The position numbers and the translations under genes were made by a program. This document shows positions 20,762-32,310 of a stretch of DNA of 64,000 nt, piece by piece. Each line of letters begins with the position of its first letter. Position 1 is the first letter of the stretch. The stretch is from NCBI RefSeq assembly GCF_963576675.1, contig NC_088911.1:91913256-91977255 (forward strand). Direction: 5' to 3'. The stretch is from Euphorbia lathyris (lineage: Eukaryota; Streptophyta; Magnoliopsida; Malpighiales; Euphorbiaceae). The notes beneath the pieces were generated by a model. The model had not been told where the DNA came from. It did no database searches and worked only from the letters and a program-made list of their open reading frames with translations.

Positions 20762-21442
20762 AATGTAATCAAAGGTCTTGAGTGCTTTTTTTCCTTTAGT
20801 AAGGTTTTATCCCATATGGTTTTTCTTATTAAAGGTTTTAATGAGGCACGCATAAAAGACCAAGTTGTTGTAATAAGGCGAATCGCCATTCAATGAAATG
20901 AAATATTTGTTCGGAATTTCTCTTTTTTAAGTATTTTTTGCAAAAATATAAATATTTCAGATTCAAGAAAGGGAGGCAACAAAAGTATTCCCATTGTAGA
21001 AAACGTCGTTACGGCATATCTACCCTCTCCTTAAAGACAAGAGAACAAAAATTCCGATGGCGGATCAATCCACCTTAAAGATAGGAAAATGATTGATCAC
21101 CGTCAAAGGTGGGTTAAAAAGTCTCAAACATGAGATCTTTACACCCTCAATATTCTCCTCAAAAGAGAATCAAAAGACCCGCTGGCGGATCGATTAAACT
21201 CAAAGATAGGAAAAAATCGATCGCCTAGGGCAGCTTAACTTCCTCAAAGGGAATAAAAGCTTCTAGCCTTCAAAAAAGGCCCACACTTCGGGGTACGGCT
21301 GGCCACCTGCCCTGAACAATCAAACAAGTCCTAAACCAGATCCTAGAAACTTACTTGCTAAAAGATATAATGCTTAAGTAAAATTCTGGGAAAAGGATTC
21401 ATTCAAAACAAAAAAATTGTACTTAATTACATCCAAGACAAG
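20762..21442. other. Non-coding spacer between pol and the antisense ORF
   Basis: No ORF of note. Two similar stretches built around GGCGGATC..ATT..AAAGATAGGAAAA (about 21055-21110 and 21180-21225) form a short imperfect direct repeat. The converging pol and antisense transcripts would end here. Confidence 0.5.
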
Positions 21443-23631
21443 TTAAGTTTTTACAACGACATCCTCCTTTGCATCTTTCTTTAAAGTTGCATCCTTCGGA
21501 GGAGTCTCATTCTCTTTGTCAACAATCCCCGCCTGAGAAACTCCACTATCAATCTCCACAACATCAACCTTGTCACCCACCTCTTTGGATACTTCACTAA
21601 GGTCATCCGCCTCGAGGTTGACGATATGTTTCTTATCTTCTTCATTCAAGCCCCTCAGCTCATTCCGGACTTGACCATAGATAAAGTCATGAGAATTCGC
21701 CATTTTGTCATATTTGATAGCATCCTCAGCCTCAGGAACAATATACTTTGGATCTACGAAATCTATCTTCGGGTAGGCGAGTCTAACGTAAGCCATGATC
21801 CGCTCGCCATAGTAAAAAGCACGGCTACCACCCAAAATCTCCATATTTAACAAAGCAGCCTTTTGATCCTCAGCATCCTCGGCTATCTTCTTTTCCAGCT
21901 CCTGGATCTTGGCATCCTTACTCTCATTAAGAGTTATGGTGGCAGTCGCATTGGCACTGATGACGGCCACTTCATTCTCCAACTTCTTGATAGTGGCTTT
22001 ATCGGCTACACCTTGGAAAAGATCCGCCTCCATTGCGCACATATGGGCATATGCCTGATAAAAACAAAGGGATCATTTGTAAAACAAGGTCCACAAAACT
22101 GGGATCACTCTTTCATCCAAAAATGTGAAACAATGAGAAGCTTACCATAAGTAGATCCCTTTTTCCTATTTTAGCATGGGCGGATCCAAAGTACTTGGCT
22201 CGGCTCTCTTGCACCTTTCCCAGCTGACCGATGGCTTCATCCAAGTCATTTATGACTGGCTCGCTCTCAAGGGTTCCCTTTTCCAATATTTGGTGAACCA
22301 GTACTTCCCTAAGTCTGGTTTGGTCACCTAAATGGAAAAAGCAGGAATTAGCACCCACAGCAAAAATCAGAATAAGGGGGAAGAGCTGTACCTGTTCCTG
22401 ATTAAAACCCAGCCAATCGATCTTGGGCTTTAACGCCCTTGAAGCATCAGCTAGCAGTTTTGCTCCACCCGCAGGAGTCGCCCTTGTCCTCTTGCTGATA
22501 TTCATCACCGGTGCATCCTTCTTTGCCTCTTGCTCCTTCATCTTATTTCGCCTCTCTACAAGGGCGTGACTGGGTTCAGACAACTCCCTGATAAGGGGAC
22601 AACAAAATAATCAAAGTTCAAAGAAGAATAAAGGTACCTTCGTCAAGTTCGGTAAATTTCACATAGTTGATCTGGGTCCCCGCTCGGCGGACCAACGGAA
22701 CCCCGCTCATCATGAATTCTAAAGCGTCGGCGTATGTCCAGAAATCCGTCTTGATACTCCTCATGAGATTTTCACTCCTCATGAGATTTGCCACATTTTC
22801 CTCAAGGGGAGTCAATTGAATCAAATCGCCAGCCATATGTTGAGGTTTGTAGTTCTAGTACGCTGGGAATCCCAAAGATTCGCCCTCTTTCAGCTTGACG
22901 AAGAAGAACTTTTTGTCCCAGAGATGAACATTTGACATCTTATCACTAAAGGGCGAATAGCCTCTAAACTTAATGAAAGTTATGAAGGATTCGCTTTTCC
23001 GCTTAGAAAGCTTATGGAGGGATCGAAAAACTCGAGGGGTAAGGTGTACCCCAAGATTAGATGCCAAGAAAGCATCTAGTGCTACATCCAACCAACCGTT
23101 CGGATGCAGCTGGCTGACGGTGATTCCAAAAAAGTCAAGGATTTCTCCCATCACTTGGGGAAGAGGAAGACGGAAACCCCTTTCTAAGTGGATTTTGTAC
23201 ACAGAAAGGAATCCCCTAGGGGGACAGGTAGGACGTTGATGGGCATCCGCCAATGTTAACTCAAAGTTTTTCATCCAGGGATATTGATCCGCCAAATAGG
23301 CAAGATCCATAGGGCTCATGCGAGATGAAGTGATCTCCGCGCGAGGACCCTTTTTCCTACTAGGGGTTAAAGAAGAAGCCTCCATCCTAGAGACAATTCT
23401 GGAGTTCACCACCGATGCAACAGCGGCAACAGCGGCAAAAGAGTTCTGGGTTCCTATAAACCCAGAACAATGATTCCTACACTCCTCTAAAGCACTGCGC
23501 AAGCTAGACAAATCACAGCTCGGAGTACTCTTAGAAGAATCCGTGCTTTCGGAAAGATCTAGGCTAAGTGAGTAATCGATGGAAGAAGATAAACCGAAGA
23601 GCTTAGAAGTCGAACCAGAGGACAAACTCAT
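21443..23631 (-). CDS. Tat copy 1 antisense ORF with Transposase_28-type region, several exons
   Basis: Opposite strand to gag-pol. The first exon (Met at 23667 or, better, 23631 down to about 22855) encodes a Ser-rich N-terminus and a region recognisable as the 'putative gypsy-type transposon' (Transposase_28) family: YKIHLERGFRLPLPQVMGEI, FGITVSQLHPNGW, WDKKFFFVKL. Further frames at 22836-22618, 22583-22113 and 22056-21443 follow in order with plausible splice sites: GTACAG donor at about 22391 with an acceptor at about 22329, and GTAAGC donor at about 22146 with a CAG acceptor at about 22057. The C-terminal part is an Ala/Lys/Glu-rich coiled coil followed by an acidic tail. Antisense ORFs of this kind are known in Tat elements; their function is not established. 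Exon ends here are approximate. Confidence 0.6.
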
Positions 23632-23748
23632 AAAAGCAAAAGGGGCAGATAAACGAAAAAAGTACAAAGTCGAACTTATATGAAAATTCGAAGTTAGAAA
23701 GAGGAAGCTTTAGCACTCGAAGTTCTTGACACAAAGAGAGCTCCAAAG

Positions 23749-24036
23749 TGTTGGTCCCGTGTAATGTAATAGGATTAGTTCCAAGGGGGGGGAGGGGTTA
23801 GGAACTAATGTAACTTTTTCGCTTAATTATGCTGACTTAATTTAATCCTTTAAATAACTTCACTTAGTTTCAGGTCAGCAAGGCTGAGCGTGTTGTAAGA
23901 CAGCTTTAGTCAGAAGCTGACTAGAACTGTTTCACTTGTGAGTTGAGAAATAACACTTAGGTCAGTTTCCAACTCAGCACTCTAATTACTCAGTGTCGGC
24001 TTTTACAGATTATATACTGAGTAGTTTAAACAAGCA

Positions 24037-24091
<55 letters not shown>

Positions 24092-25229
24092 GAGAAGGGT
24101 TAGAGATTACTCAGCAGACTTATCCTGGTTCGGCCTCTCCGCCTACGTCCAGTCCCCAGAATCCCTCCGGGCTTTTTCAATCCACTACTGAGCTCTTTAA
24201 AAGTAGAGCACAAACCGTTTACACAGCAATTGAGTATGCAAGAGTACCGTCCTCTATTCGTCTACTCAATCCTACTGAGCGCTATAACCGAACACTCAGA
24301 TTTTCTCTACCACTGAGTACTAAAACCGAGTACTCAGCTCCACTCTTCTAACCTTTACAGTTGATACAAGATTGTTCTTTCTAAATGAAGAACAATTTAG
24401 ATGAATACAAATTCACTCTAGACTTTTACACAATGATTGGAATTGGGTGTAAGAACTTGCTTTTTCTAATCAGATAGCTTCTCTTTTGGATCTTTTAACT
24501 TAGTGGAGATCTTGCTTGTCTTTTCTCTTTTTGTAATTCGGCAAAGGATCCAAGTGATGAACTTGTCCTTTTATAGCAAAATCTGAAGCTTCAATGATTT
24601 GAATTCGGACATATCCGTTGAATTCAAACGGTCTTCTTTCGTCATTCATTCGTCAGCATTCAGATTTGCAGGCCAATCCTATCGTCTGAATTTAGCAGAC
24701 GTCAGGCTTGCAAGTTTCGTCTTTTTGCGTCAGGTTTCATCTTCTAGCCCCAGGTTTGTCTTCTTGCCAAACGCCAGTTGATCTATGCGTCTCGAAAAGG
24801 TCTCTTGGTGTAATTCCGAGGCTTCTGAATTGGTGCAGACCTTTGTCGGACTTTGTCTTCTAGTCAACGGATCATTGGTGCTGTCCTGACGAACACTCAG
24901 CTTGATTGTTCGGCTTTGCCTATAAGATTTCCTTTGACGGGGCTGAGTTACGTTCTACTCAGCTTCTTCGGTCAGCTTCACCTTCAAGCATTATTCAGGA
25001 GAAGACTTTTCTTTTATAATGCTGAGTTTGTATTTCACTCAGCTTCTGTGGCTTATGCTGACTTTGTTCTGTCTTACTTTTAGTTCCTGTTCTCGTTAGT
25101 TAATATACTCAACATTGAGCAAACTCATTAGTACAATTAAATCAAAGCACTTAAATTTAATTGTCTTAATCATGGGATTAACTTAAATAATTTTGTCAAA
25201 TCAAAATCATGTGGAAAGGTGTTTCAACA
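23749..25229. mobile_element. SIRE/Maximus-like copia solo LTR
   Basis: TGTTGGTCCC...TTTCAACA, 1481 bp, flanked by a perfect 5-bp target duplication CAAAG (23744-23748 and 25230-25234). The AATAGGATTAGTTCCAAGGGGGG start resembles SIRE-type LTRs. No internal retroelement sequence remains, so it is a solo LTR left by LTR-LTR recombination. Short open frames inside (24599-25083) are not coding. A TA microsatellite lies at 24045-24089. Confidence 0.85.
24045..24089. repeat. (TA)n microsatellite
   Basis: About 22 AT dinucleotides within the solo LTR. Confidence 0.95.
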
Positions 25230-25462
25230 CAAAGAAATCCAGGCGAGAATAAAAAATCTTAACAATGGGAGAGTAAAATCAGAAGAGAGAGAAAGAAGGA
25301 GTTTTAAAAGAAAGACGTCACTTACCTCGAGCGGAGTGTCTCCGACACCTGTCAATCGATGAATGGCCTGGGACAGAGCAGCCATCAATATGCCGCATAT
25401 TGACGGCACACTAGGAAGACTAAAAGCCCTAAAGGACTTTACTGGCATTTTAAGGGGGCTTC

Positions 25463-25968
25463 TGATAACATCCAGATATTATTTACGGGACCAAAAGGGT
25501 AATTAACCAAACAACCGCGTATAAGGATGATCGTGAAAGCTATGGCGTATCAAGTAAGCCACCTGGATGGCGGATCATATAGATTCCTCAATACGCCATC
25601 AATAGTCAAACACTTGGGAGACCCGCCATCTCGCCTTGATACGCCCTCTAAATGGTAGAGCCGATTCCCAATAAAGGCAACTAATAATCCATTAATGAGC
25701 TAACGGTCATACTTGAATAAGATTAGTAACTGCCATTAATGAGGTATTAATGAAGACTTTCTGTTTATCCGGAGTTACAACTATACGAGTATAAATAGCT
25801 TGCATCCCAAGCTATTGAGGTACACACACGCATTCTCCTAAACCCTACTTCGTGCTTATAGTTTATTCTTCTATACTTTACTGACTTTAGCATCGGAGCT
25901 TCCCCCCACCGATCCTAGCGGCGCCCCACAGGGAAGCACGTTGATCAAGAATTCATCACCAGTCATCA
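25463..25968 (+). repeat. Tat copy 1 3' LTR
   Basis: Preceded by a purine-rich AAGGGGG tract (25452-25458) as PPT, starts TGATAACATCC, and ends ..TCATCA (25968, or 25958). A TATA box and downstream start region lie inside. The partner LTR is outside the window, so the ends are inferred from TG/CA and the PPT. Confidence 0.65.
25790..25797 (+). promoter_or_regulatory. TATA box of the Tat copy 1 LTR
   Basis: TATAAATA in the context GAGTATAAATAGCTTGC, a strong plant TATA context about 170 bases from the LTR end. It would drive the genomic RNA from the matching 5' LTR; in this 3' LTR it would read out into flanking DNA. Confidence 0.6.
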
Positions 25969-25982
25969 ACCACCAACTCTAT

Positions 25983-26460
25983 AAATTTGTCCATAATACT
26001 AGATTGGTTCCCTAAACTTTACAAGTATCGCGCTAAAAGTAGATTAGCTTCCTGAACTTTATAAATGTCTTACTAACTCTCTAAACTTGCTTATTCGGTA
26101 ACAACTAAATACAAAAACCATAATACTAACTCTCAACCCTCATTCATTCGAAATATCAAACCTGCAACACTAACTCTTATAATAAGTTGAAAGGTGTGAG
26201 AAGAGAAAAAAAAATTCATCTCGAATTGATGAAGATGTATTTTTAGAATTTAGGTTTAATATATTTTTGTAGTTAGGTGTTACGGAATAAGCAAGTTTAT
26301 GGAGTTAATGAGACACTTATAAAATTCAAGGAGCTAATATACTTTTATGGACAAATTGAGGGAGTTGGTGATACAAAATAATCAAGTTCAAGGAGCCGGT
26401 AAGACACTTGCAAAGTTTAGGGAGCCAATATACTATTATGGATAAGTTCAAAGAGCTGGT
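25983..26460. mobile_element. MITE-like element with long terminal inverted repeats
   Basis: The left arm (TTTGTCCATAATACTAGATTGG then TTCCCTAAACTTTACAAG, about 25985-26110) reappears inverted at about 26268-26455 (CTTGCAAAGTTTAGGGAGCC ... ATTATGGATAAGTT). The 'TCCCTAAACTTT' phrase is repeated several times within each arm. No ORF. The superfamily was not assigned because the target duplication is unclear. Confidence 0.6.
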
Positions 26461-26955
26461 GATATATTAAGTCTAGATTTTATTATCCAACTTATTTGGT
26501 TGGTAATGAGAGCTTGTACTAGCCCAGGTCAAGAGTGCCTCGAGTTGGAGGAGACCCAAATTTTTTTAATTATATATATATATATAATACTTATATTAAT
26601 ATTATTTAGGTTTTAAGAGATCTAAATAAATTATATTTTAGATTTAAAAATATCCCGTTCATTTTTTAAATATTGGTTGAAAGTTAATTTTAAAAAATTT
26701 ATGAAGCATCTTTTTGAATGTAATAATACGTACCATAAAATTACTAATGAAATACTTTTTTATTTCTCATGTATTGAAATATATTTTCAATTTTTTTAGA
26801 TACAATGTTTTTATTAAAAGGGTTTTTATCTATTATTTCATTTAGGGCCCATAAATTGTCAGTATCTGTCCAATTAAGAATAATTTGTTTTGTTGAGATT
26901 CAATTTGTTTTCAAGTCGGAATTCAGCTAATCATGATCTAGCTAAATAGGGATTT
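26461..26955. other. AT-rich intergenic sequence
   Basis: Nothing recognisable. A short TA run lies near 26570-26587. Confidence 0.5.
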
Positions 26956-28234
26956 GCTTAGGCGTGGCAATGCGGCAGAGATTCCCCAAAAACCGTGGGA
27001 TTCAAACCGATAGGGGCAAGGAATCACCGAATGTTTTAAGGGCAGGGATGGGAACGGTTGAAATTTTACCCCCAAATGCTAAATTTGGTGGGGATGGGAT
27101 TACTACCCTCGAACTGTGGGGATCCCCTCCCCGTCTCCGAAAAAATCCTTCAGGATCTCCGAAAATTCCCCGTAGGATCACCGAAAAATCTTCAAAGTTA
27201 TATTTTAATAACATGATCAAATGGCAAAAAAGTGGAAAAAGTATCAACAGAGGCATAATTTGTGCAAGAGTTCCTCACAACAAGAAGCTCAATTTGCCAA
27301 TTATGGAAGTTTGCTATAGTAGTAAATAGTAACATGTATGTAGTTTGGGTAAAATGCACAAGTTCTTCAAATAAAATCATCAATTAAAGGGAGGTTATTT
27401 TCATAATCTTGTTTGGAAAGGAGTATAAATGGAAGTGAGGGTTAAATGATAGTTAAATGAATGTTAGAAAACCTTGAAATAACTCTAATTTCATTTCCAT
27501 CAAATTGGTGGGATTCACTAAATAACCTCCCCTTCTCCCCTTTAATGAACTTTATGAAATCTTCATCCAAGCAGACCATAAAATAATTGACATGTATGTC
27601 GATGCTTAAATAGAAAGTAATTGATTATATGCAATTAAGAGTCTGTTTAATTTACATGCTGTTTGTTGTTTGAAAAGATTACTTTTCTAAAAGCAAAGAT
27701 TTCATGCTTTTATACAAAAACTATTTTTCAATTACAAAAGATAAACATGATGCGTCTAACCAAACTCATTTTAAAATGAAAAGGCAAACATGAAGTAAAA
27801 AATGATGAACCAAACACTTAGAGTATTTGATTTTATGATAATTAAGTTCCAATGGAATATATTTGACTTTAAGACAGCCATGTATATAATGTATATAGCT
27901 CTATTGTAAACAAATGCCTCCATTACAACTCAAACTACAAAATACAGAGAACAAAAAAAAAATGGGACATAATTTCTTAATAATACATAAAACAAAAAAG
28001 TGACATAAATTTTTAATTTGATGTTTGATGAAATTGTTCACTAATTAAAAATTTTAATTTGTTTTGAGGGATGAGGATTCTCATCCATCCACCCGTGGGC
28101 ATCTGTTTGGAGCGGGTGTGGAAACAAAAAAAATCCCTAAACTTTTTTTTTTGAAGATTTTTTGAAACCGTCTTCGAAAATATTGGGGGCCAAATAGGGA
28201 ATGCATCCCAGCCCCTGTCATGTCCCTAGGTGAT
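26956..28234. mobile_element. Possible non-autonomous hAT-like element with nested MITE
   Basis: The left end (TAGGCGTGGCAATGCGGC...ATTCCCC) and the inverse of the right end (TAGGGACATGACAGGGGC...ATTCCC) are similar and recall hAT termini of the TAGGGGTGGCAA type. An 8-bp target duplication was not found by eye. An inner segment at about 27644-27825 has its own GTTTG/CAAAC-rich inverted ends. The open frame at 26964-27329 is the G/C-rich terminal repeat, not a gene. Confidence 0.35.
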
Positions 28235-29025
28235 GTTTGATAAAACTAAAAATTAAGTTCTGAAAAAAAGATTATTAAATTTGAAGTGATGAAAATATTA
28301 AACGATGTATGTAGTTGTTATAAAAAATATTAGTTGTTATTTTTTAACTTAAAATGTTAAGTTAAATATTTTAACTTATCAAAATAAGTGACTTTTAATT
28401 TAATTTACTAATTTAAGTGGTGGAAAAATAACTCTTATCAAACACACTTAAATTAAATAAATATTTAATATTTTAATTTAAGTGATTAAGGGGGTGCTTG
28501 TTTATATATTTTTCACCTTCTGCTTGCCTTTTCACTTTAAAAGACAAGTTTTAGGTGTTTCATTAGACACCTCATGTTTGTCTTTTACGGTTGAAAAGTA
28601 GTTTTTTACAAGAACAAGAGAATCTCTGCTTTTTTTTGAAAAACATAATTTTCCAAAGGCAAACAGCAAACATGAACATCAAACAACAAATAGCCAAACG
28701 GACCCTAAAAATGAGTTATTAAACTTGCTCTTTGATATTCTCCTAGTACCTAACATCTTTAAATGATTTTCATTCTTTTTTTTCTTTCTATTATATATAT
28801 TTAAACAGAGAATATATATTAGAATTCGAATTTTAAATCCCTAAGTTAAATAATTTGAAATCTTTTCAATCGAGATAGCGGAGTAGGTAATTTGTTCTTT
28901 CTCTCGTTCTTGAATTGATTGGAATGGAATAATGAATTTATTAACCTTCCAAATTAATTTTTTTTGTTTTTAAATTTTAGCGATGTTTTGTTTTTAAATT
29001 TATCGATTTTAAATTAAATTATCTT
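28235..29025. other. AT-rich spacer with a small MITE (about 28490-28708)
   Basis: The segment 28490-28708 begins GGGGTGCTTGTTT and ends CCAAACGGACCCTA, with interior CATGTTTG/CAAACATG complementarity, as in hAT-type MITEs carrying a GGGTCCGTTTGG end. The remainder up to the LTR at 29026 shows nothing recognisable. Confidence 0.4.
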
Positions 29026-29506
29026 TGTTGTAGCCTAAACTAAACAATAAATTTGTAAGATGGAAGATCAATCAATGAACTCCTGAAGGAAGGCGGACCT
29101 TCCAATCAGAATGATGACGGCCGACGTTTCTTGAGGATTGAACCTCCTTGATGAAGGTTGAACGTCCCTGGATGAAGGTTGATCTTCCTTGAGGATTAAA
29201 CCTGTTACAGTGTGGGAATCGGTCTTCCCACAAACGCTCTGATGCTTAAGTTAGATGCCGTAAAATATAGTATTCTTTTCTCTCTCTAAAAACCAATCCC
29301 TTCCTCTTCAGACTTAAACCTATTTATAGGAATAAGGGAGGAAGTTACCTGTGAGCTATCAGTAAAAGATCGTGCTGAACGTGGGTACAATTATCTAGGT
29401 CAATAATGGAGTACGTGGGTTGTGGTTATATCAATTGCTCCCCACTGTTATTTTCGGATTACTTTCCTAAATAAGAGTGAGAAAAATAAATTTTCTTAAC
29501 CGCTCG
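29026..29506 (-). repeat. 3' LTR of Tat copy 2
   Basis: Starts TGTTGTAGCC and matches the right LTR to ..TTAACCGCTC. No clear polypurine tract follows on the inner side, so the true LTR may extend further right (up to about 29700) with the other copy truncated. Confidence 0.75.
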
Positions 29507-29694
29507 AGAAATGATTTTCAAAAATGGTAGCCAAATCTTCATGTCAGGATTATCAATTTCGTACGAGAAGTAAAAACGAAATTAGAAATAGTAATAAAGA
29601 AAAATTAGGTTCTTTCCCGATGAGATAGAAAAAATCGGTTTTCCTTCCGTTACTGCATTTTTACTGGATAAGGCTTGGCCTGATTATTCCATCC
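29507..29694. other. Segment between the shared LTR end and the antisense ORF
   Basis: No coding signal. It is either internal leader for the antisense ORF or LTR sequence missing from the right copy. Confidence 0.4.
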
Positions 29695-31402
29695 TTGACA
29701 CCTGCGAAGAAAGGCAAGGCTTCGAGTTTTTGCTGTTCATCGGAAAAGATAAATATGGCCCCTGGCTTTACGAACATGACATCTGCATCTGATTTCGTCG
29801 ATAGCACATCCTTGGTTGAGCAACAATTTAATGTTCCTTTGACGTCTGAATTGTCGAAAGACTCTCCACAATTTATACCTGAGCCTGGTGAATGATTTGA
29901 GCAGGTTATGTTTAAAGATAAAGTTCCTTTGCTAACTTTAACGCTTTTTTTGCTCTTCTACAAGTATGACTTCCACGGCCGGAAAATTTGCACTCATTTC
30001 CCTGAAGACGGGCAATAAAAAACGTAGTAGAGGAGATGCTCAAGATTCAGTAAATTCAAGAGATGAAACTTCTAAAAAGGTTAAATCTGTTGATGCGCCT
30101 GCCGATATAGATCCTTGTAAGGAGATCGAAGCTGACTCATCGAAGATGGGAGATCCCCAACCTGCTTTTGAGAGTGGAGTTGAGAAAGATATTCCCAATT
30201 TACGCGCAATACCTTCCACGCTGACAGGGGTGGTCTAGATCTCTCGCATCCCAAGACCCCTCGCATTTCGAGGAGGATACTTCGATCATAGTCCCTAAAT
30301 GATCTTTGTCCTTCCTTCCTCTTGCTAGATAGACCTAAATCCTTCTGGAAGTTATATCAAGATGAACCTACCATGTCTCGTTCTTTAAACGATGATGATT
30401 TCAGAGTGTATCCTGTGTTGCTTGATATAGATTCTGTTTTTCTTCCTGGGGTAGCCTCGAGATTAATGTATTCTTCAATTCTACCTCGAGACGAAGAAAC
30501 TTACTTTAAAGATATCCAACAAAACATGGATTTAGCCGAGCGCCGGATCGTTGAGGTAATAGGCGTATACATTTTTTCCTTTCTTAATCAGAAATTTGAA
30601 ATCAGAAACATGTCTCTTTACCTATCCTTATTATTGCAGGGAGCTCAACGTGCTTCTCTTGCTTTTGGGTTCGCGAGATCATGGAAGAAAAAACTCGACG
30701 ACTGTCTTGCTCGTAATGAGAAAATGGATCAGACCATCAAAGATCTTCAAAAGCGGAACCACAAGCTAGAGAATTATCTTACTCATCAAGAAAAAATGGA
30801 ACAAACCATTAGAGATCTTCGAGACCATAACAAAAAGCTATAGTCCGAGTGTGACCACTTCAAAGAGGATGCTTCCAAATATTCAGCCATGGTTGACGAT
30901 AATAAGAAGTTGGGAAAGAAGACTTGCAAGCTTCTTAATGATGTTACTTTACTCCAAAACGAGTTGAATGTTGAGCGTGAGACAGTTCACAAGCCAACAG
31001 GAGAACTTAAATCGATCCACCCTACCAGCGTTCAATCATATAGAGAATCTTTTGATTGCTACCAAAGGAAATGTGCTGTAGGGGTCTCATTTAGCAAGAC
31101 AGGCTTTTATCTGGCTCACCAAATTCTTAAGGAAGAACATGGTTGTGTGTATCCCGAGTTAGTGTTCTCGAACCGTGTCAGTTTCTGACTCCCGTCCATG
31201 GCAAAGTTTCGATCCCGATAAAGAGTATATCGCTGCCTTTTTTAATAAAGGCCTCTATGATGATTTGGAGAATCTTAGTGGGCCTTGGACCTTTCATGGG
31301 AAGAATGTGATTACAGGAGATGAAAAAATAGCTGTTTTGCAGAACTTGGATGAGGAGGATCTTGATGATGACGATGATGCCTCTGCTACCCCTGTTCCTT
31401 AG
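29695..31402 (+). pseudogene. Tat copy 2 antisense coiled-coil ORF
   Basis: Opposite to gag-pol. Fragments at 29695-29895, 29966-30238, 30322-30843, 30889-31188 and 31175-31402 read in order. A likely intron (GTAATAGG at about 30556 to TTGCAG at about 30639) joins AERRIVE to GAQRASLAF. The middle part (30660-31000) is a coiled coil with two copies of an EKM-QTI-DL-N-KL pattern. The C-terminus is very acidic (DEEDLDDDDD) before the stop at 31402. A TAG at about 30841 and a frame change near 31185 break it. Like the antisense ORF of copy 1 it combines coiled coil and acidic tail, but the N-terminal domain is not clearly recognisable here. Function unknown. Confidence 0.55.
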
Positions 31403-31556
31403 AGATAGATTTCCCTTTCCCTTTTATTTTGGAAACCTTTTGAGGAACCTTTTTTGAGTTATATGTATTTAAGCTTTCCTGCTCCCCAATCACTTGAAAT
31501 TCAATCTGAATTGAATGTGATTTTGATGAACTTTATTGATACTGCTTTAATAGAAA

Positions 31557-32016
31557 TAACTGCATTCACCTCGGTGAAAGCATTAGCTTTTTGCCACACC
31601 ATGTGTCTTAATAGCTTTGATTGAAATAACTGCGTGCACCATGGTGAAAGCTTTTAGCTTTTTTCTACACCATGTGTCTTAACAGCCTTGATAACTGCGT
31701 GCACTATGGTGAAAGCGTTTAGCTTTTTTCTACACCATGTGTCTTAACAGCCTTGATAACTGCGTGCACCATGGTGAAAGTGTTTAGCTTTTTTCTATAC
31801 TACGTGTCTTAACAGCCTGGATAACTACGTGCACCATGGTGAAAGCTTTTAGCTTTTTTCTGCACCACGTGTCTTAACAACCTTGATAACTGCATGCACT
31901 ATGGTGAAAGCGTTTAGCTTTTTTCTACACCACGTGTCTTAACAGCCTTGATAACTGCGTGCACCATGGTGAAAGCGTTTAGCTTTTTTCTACACCACGT
32001 GTCTTAACAGCCTTGA
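31557..32016. repeat. 65-bp tandem repeat array, 7 copies
   Basis: Units start TAACTGCGTGCACCATGGTG at 31557, 31627, 31692, 31757, 31822, 31887 and 31952. The period is exactly 65 bp except for the first unit (70). Each unit holds the 10-bp palindrome CACCATGGTG or a variant, AAAGC..TTTAGCTTTTTT, and CAC(C/A)ACGTGTCTTAA or a variant with a G-box-like CACGTG or CATGTG core. It lies between the converging ends of the antisense ORF (31402) and integrase (32311). Confidence 0.9.
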
Positions 32017-32310
32017 TGGTAAAGAGCGTGTCTTCCCTCGAAGAAGATGGGCTTTTTCATTTTGCCATTTGCCTTCACATATGTCGGAAAAATGTTGGCT
32101 CCCAAGAGATCATATAAGGCTTATTAGATGATAATCTAGGATGATAATCTTTAAAGATTGTTAGCTTTTCCTCCACATTATATAAGAAATTAGGAGTTTG
32201 TAGCATAAATAAAGTAAATAAACAAATCATAAACATGAACACACAATATTTACGTGGAAACCCCAATTTTGGAGAAAAACCACGGGACCGTAGTTACGGT
32301 TTGAGTCTCT

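Larger units (their letters stand above)
15507..25968 (+). mobile_element. Tat-lineage Ty3/gypsy retrotransposon (copy 1), 5' end outside the window
   Basis: Order on +: gag, protease, RT, RNase H, a second archaeal-type RNase H, integrase, then a gene on the opposite strand and a 3' LTR. The dual RNase H and the antisense extra ORF are hallmarks of the Tat clade. It is interrupted on the left by the copia element and on the right by a solo LTR. Gag-pol carries several in-frame stops and shifts. The exact right end is ambiguous (25958 or 25968, both ending ATCA). Confidence 0.8.

Noticed and set aside
26964..27329. Open frame of 121 codons
   Set aside because: It coincides with the G/C-rich terminal repeat of a probable hAT-like element; composition is Pro/Arg/Lys-rich and no domain is visible.
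29695..31402. A host gene on the + strand
   Set aside because: It lies wholly inside the LTRs of a Tat element in the position of that lineage's antisense ORF and carries stops.
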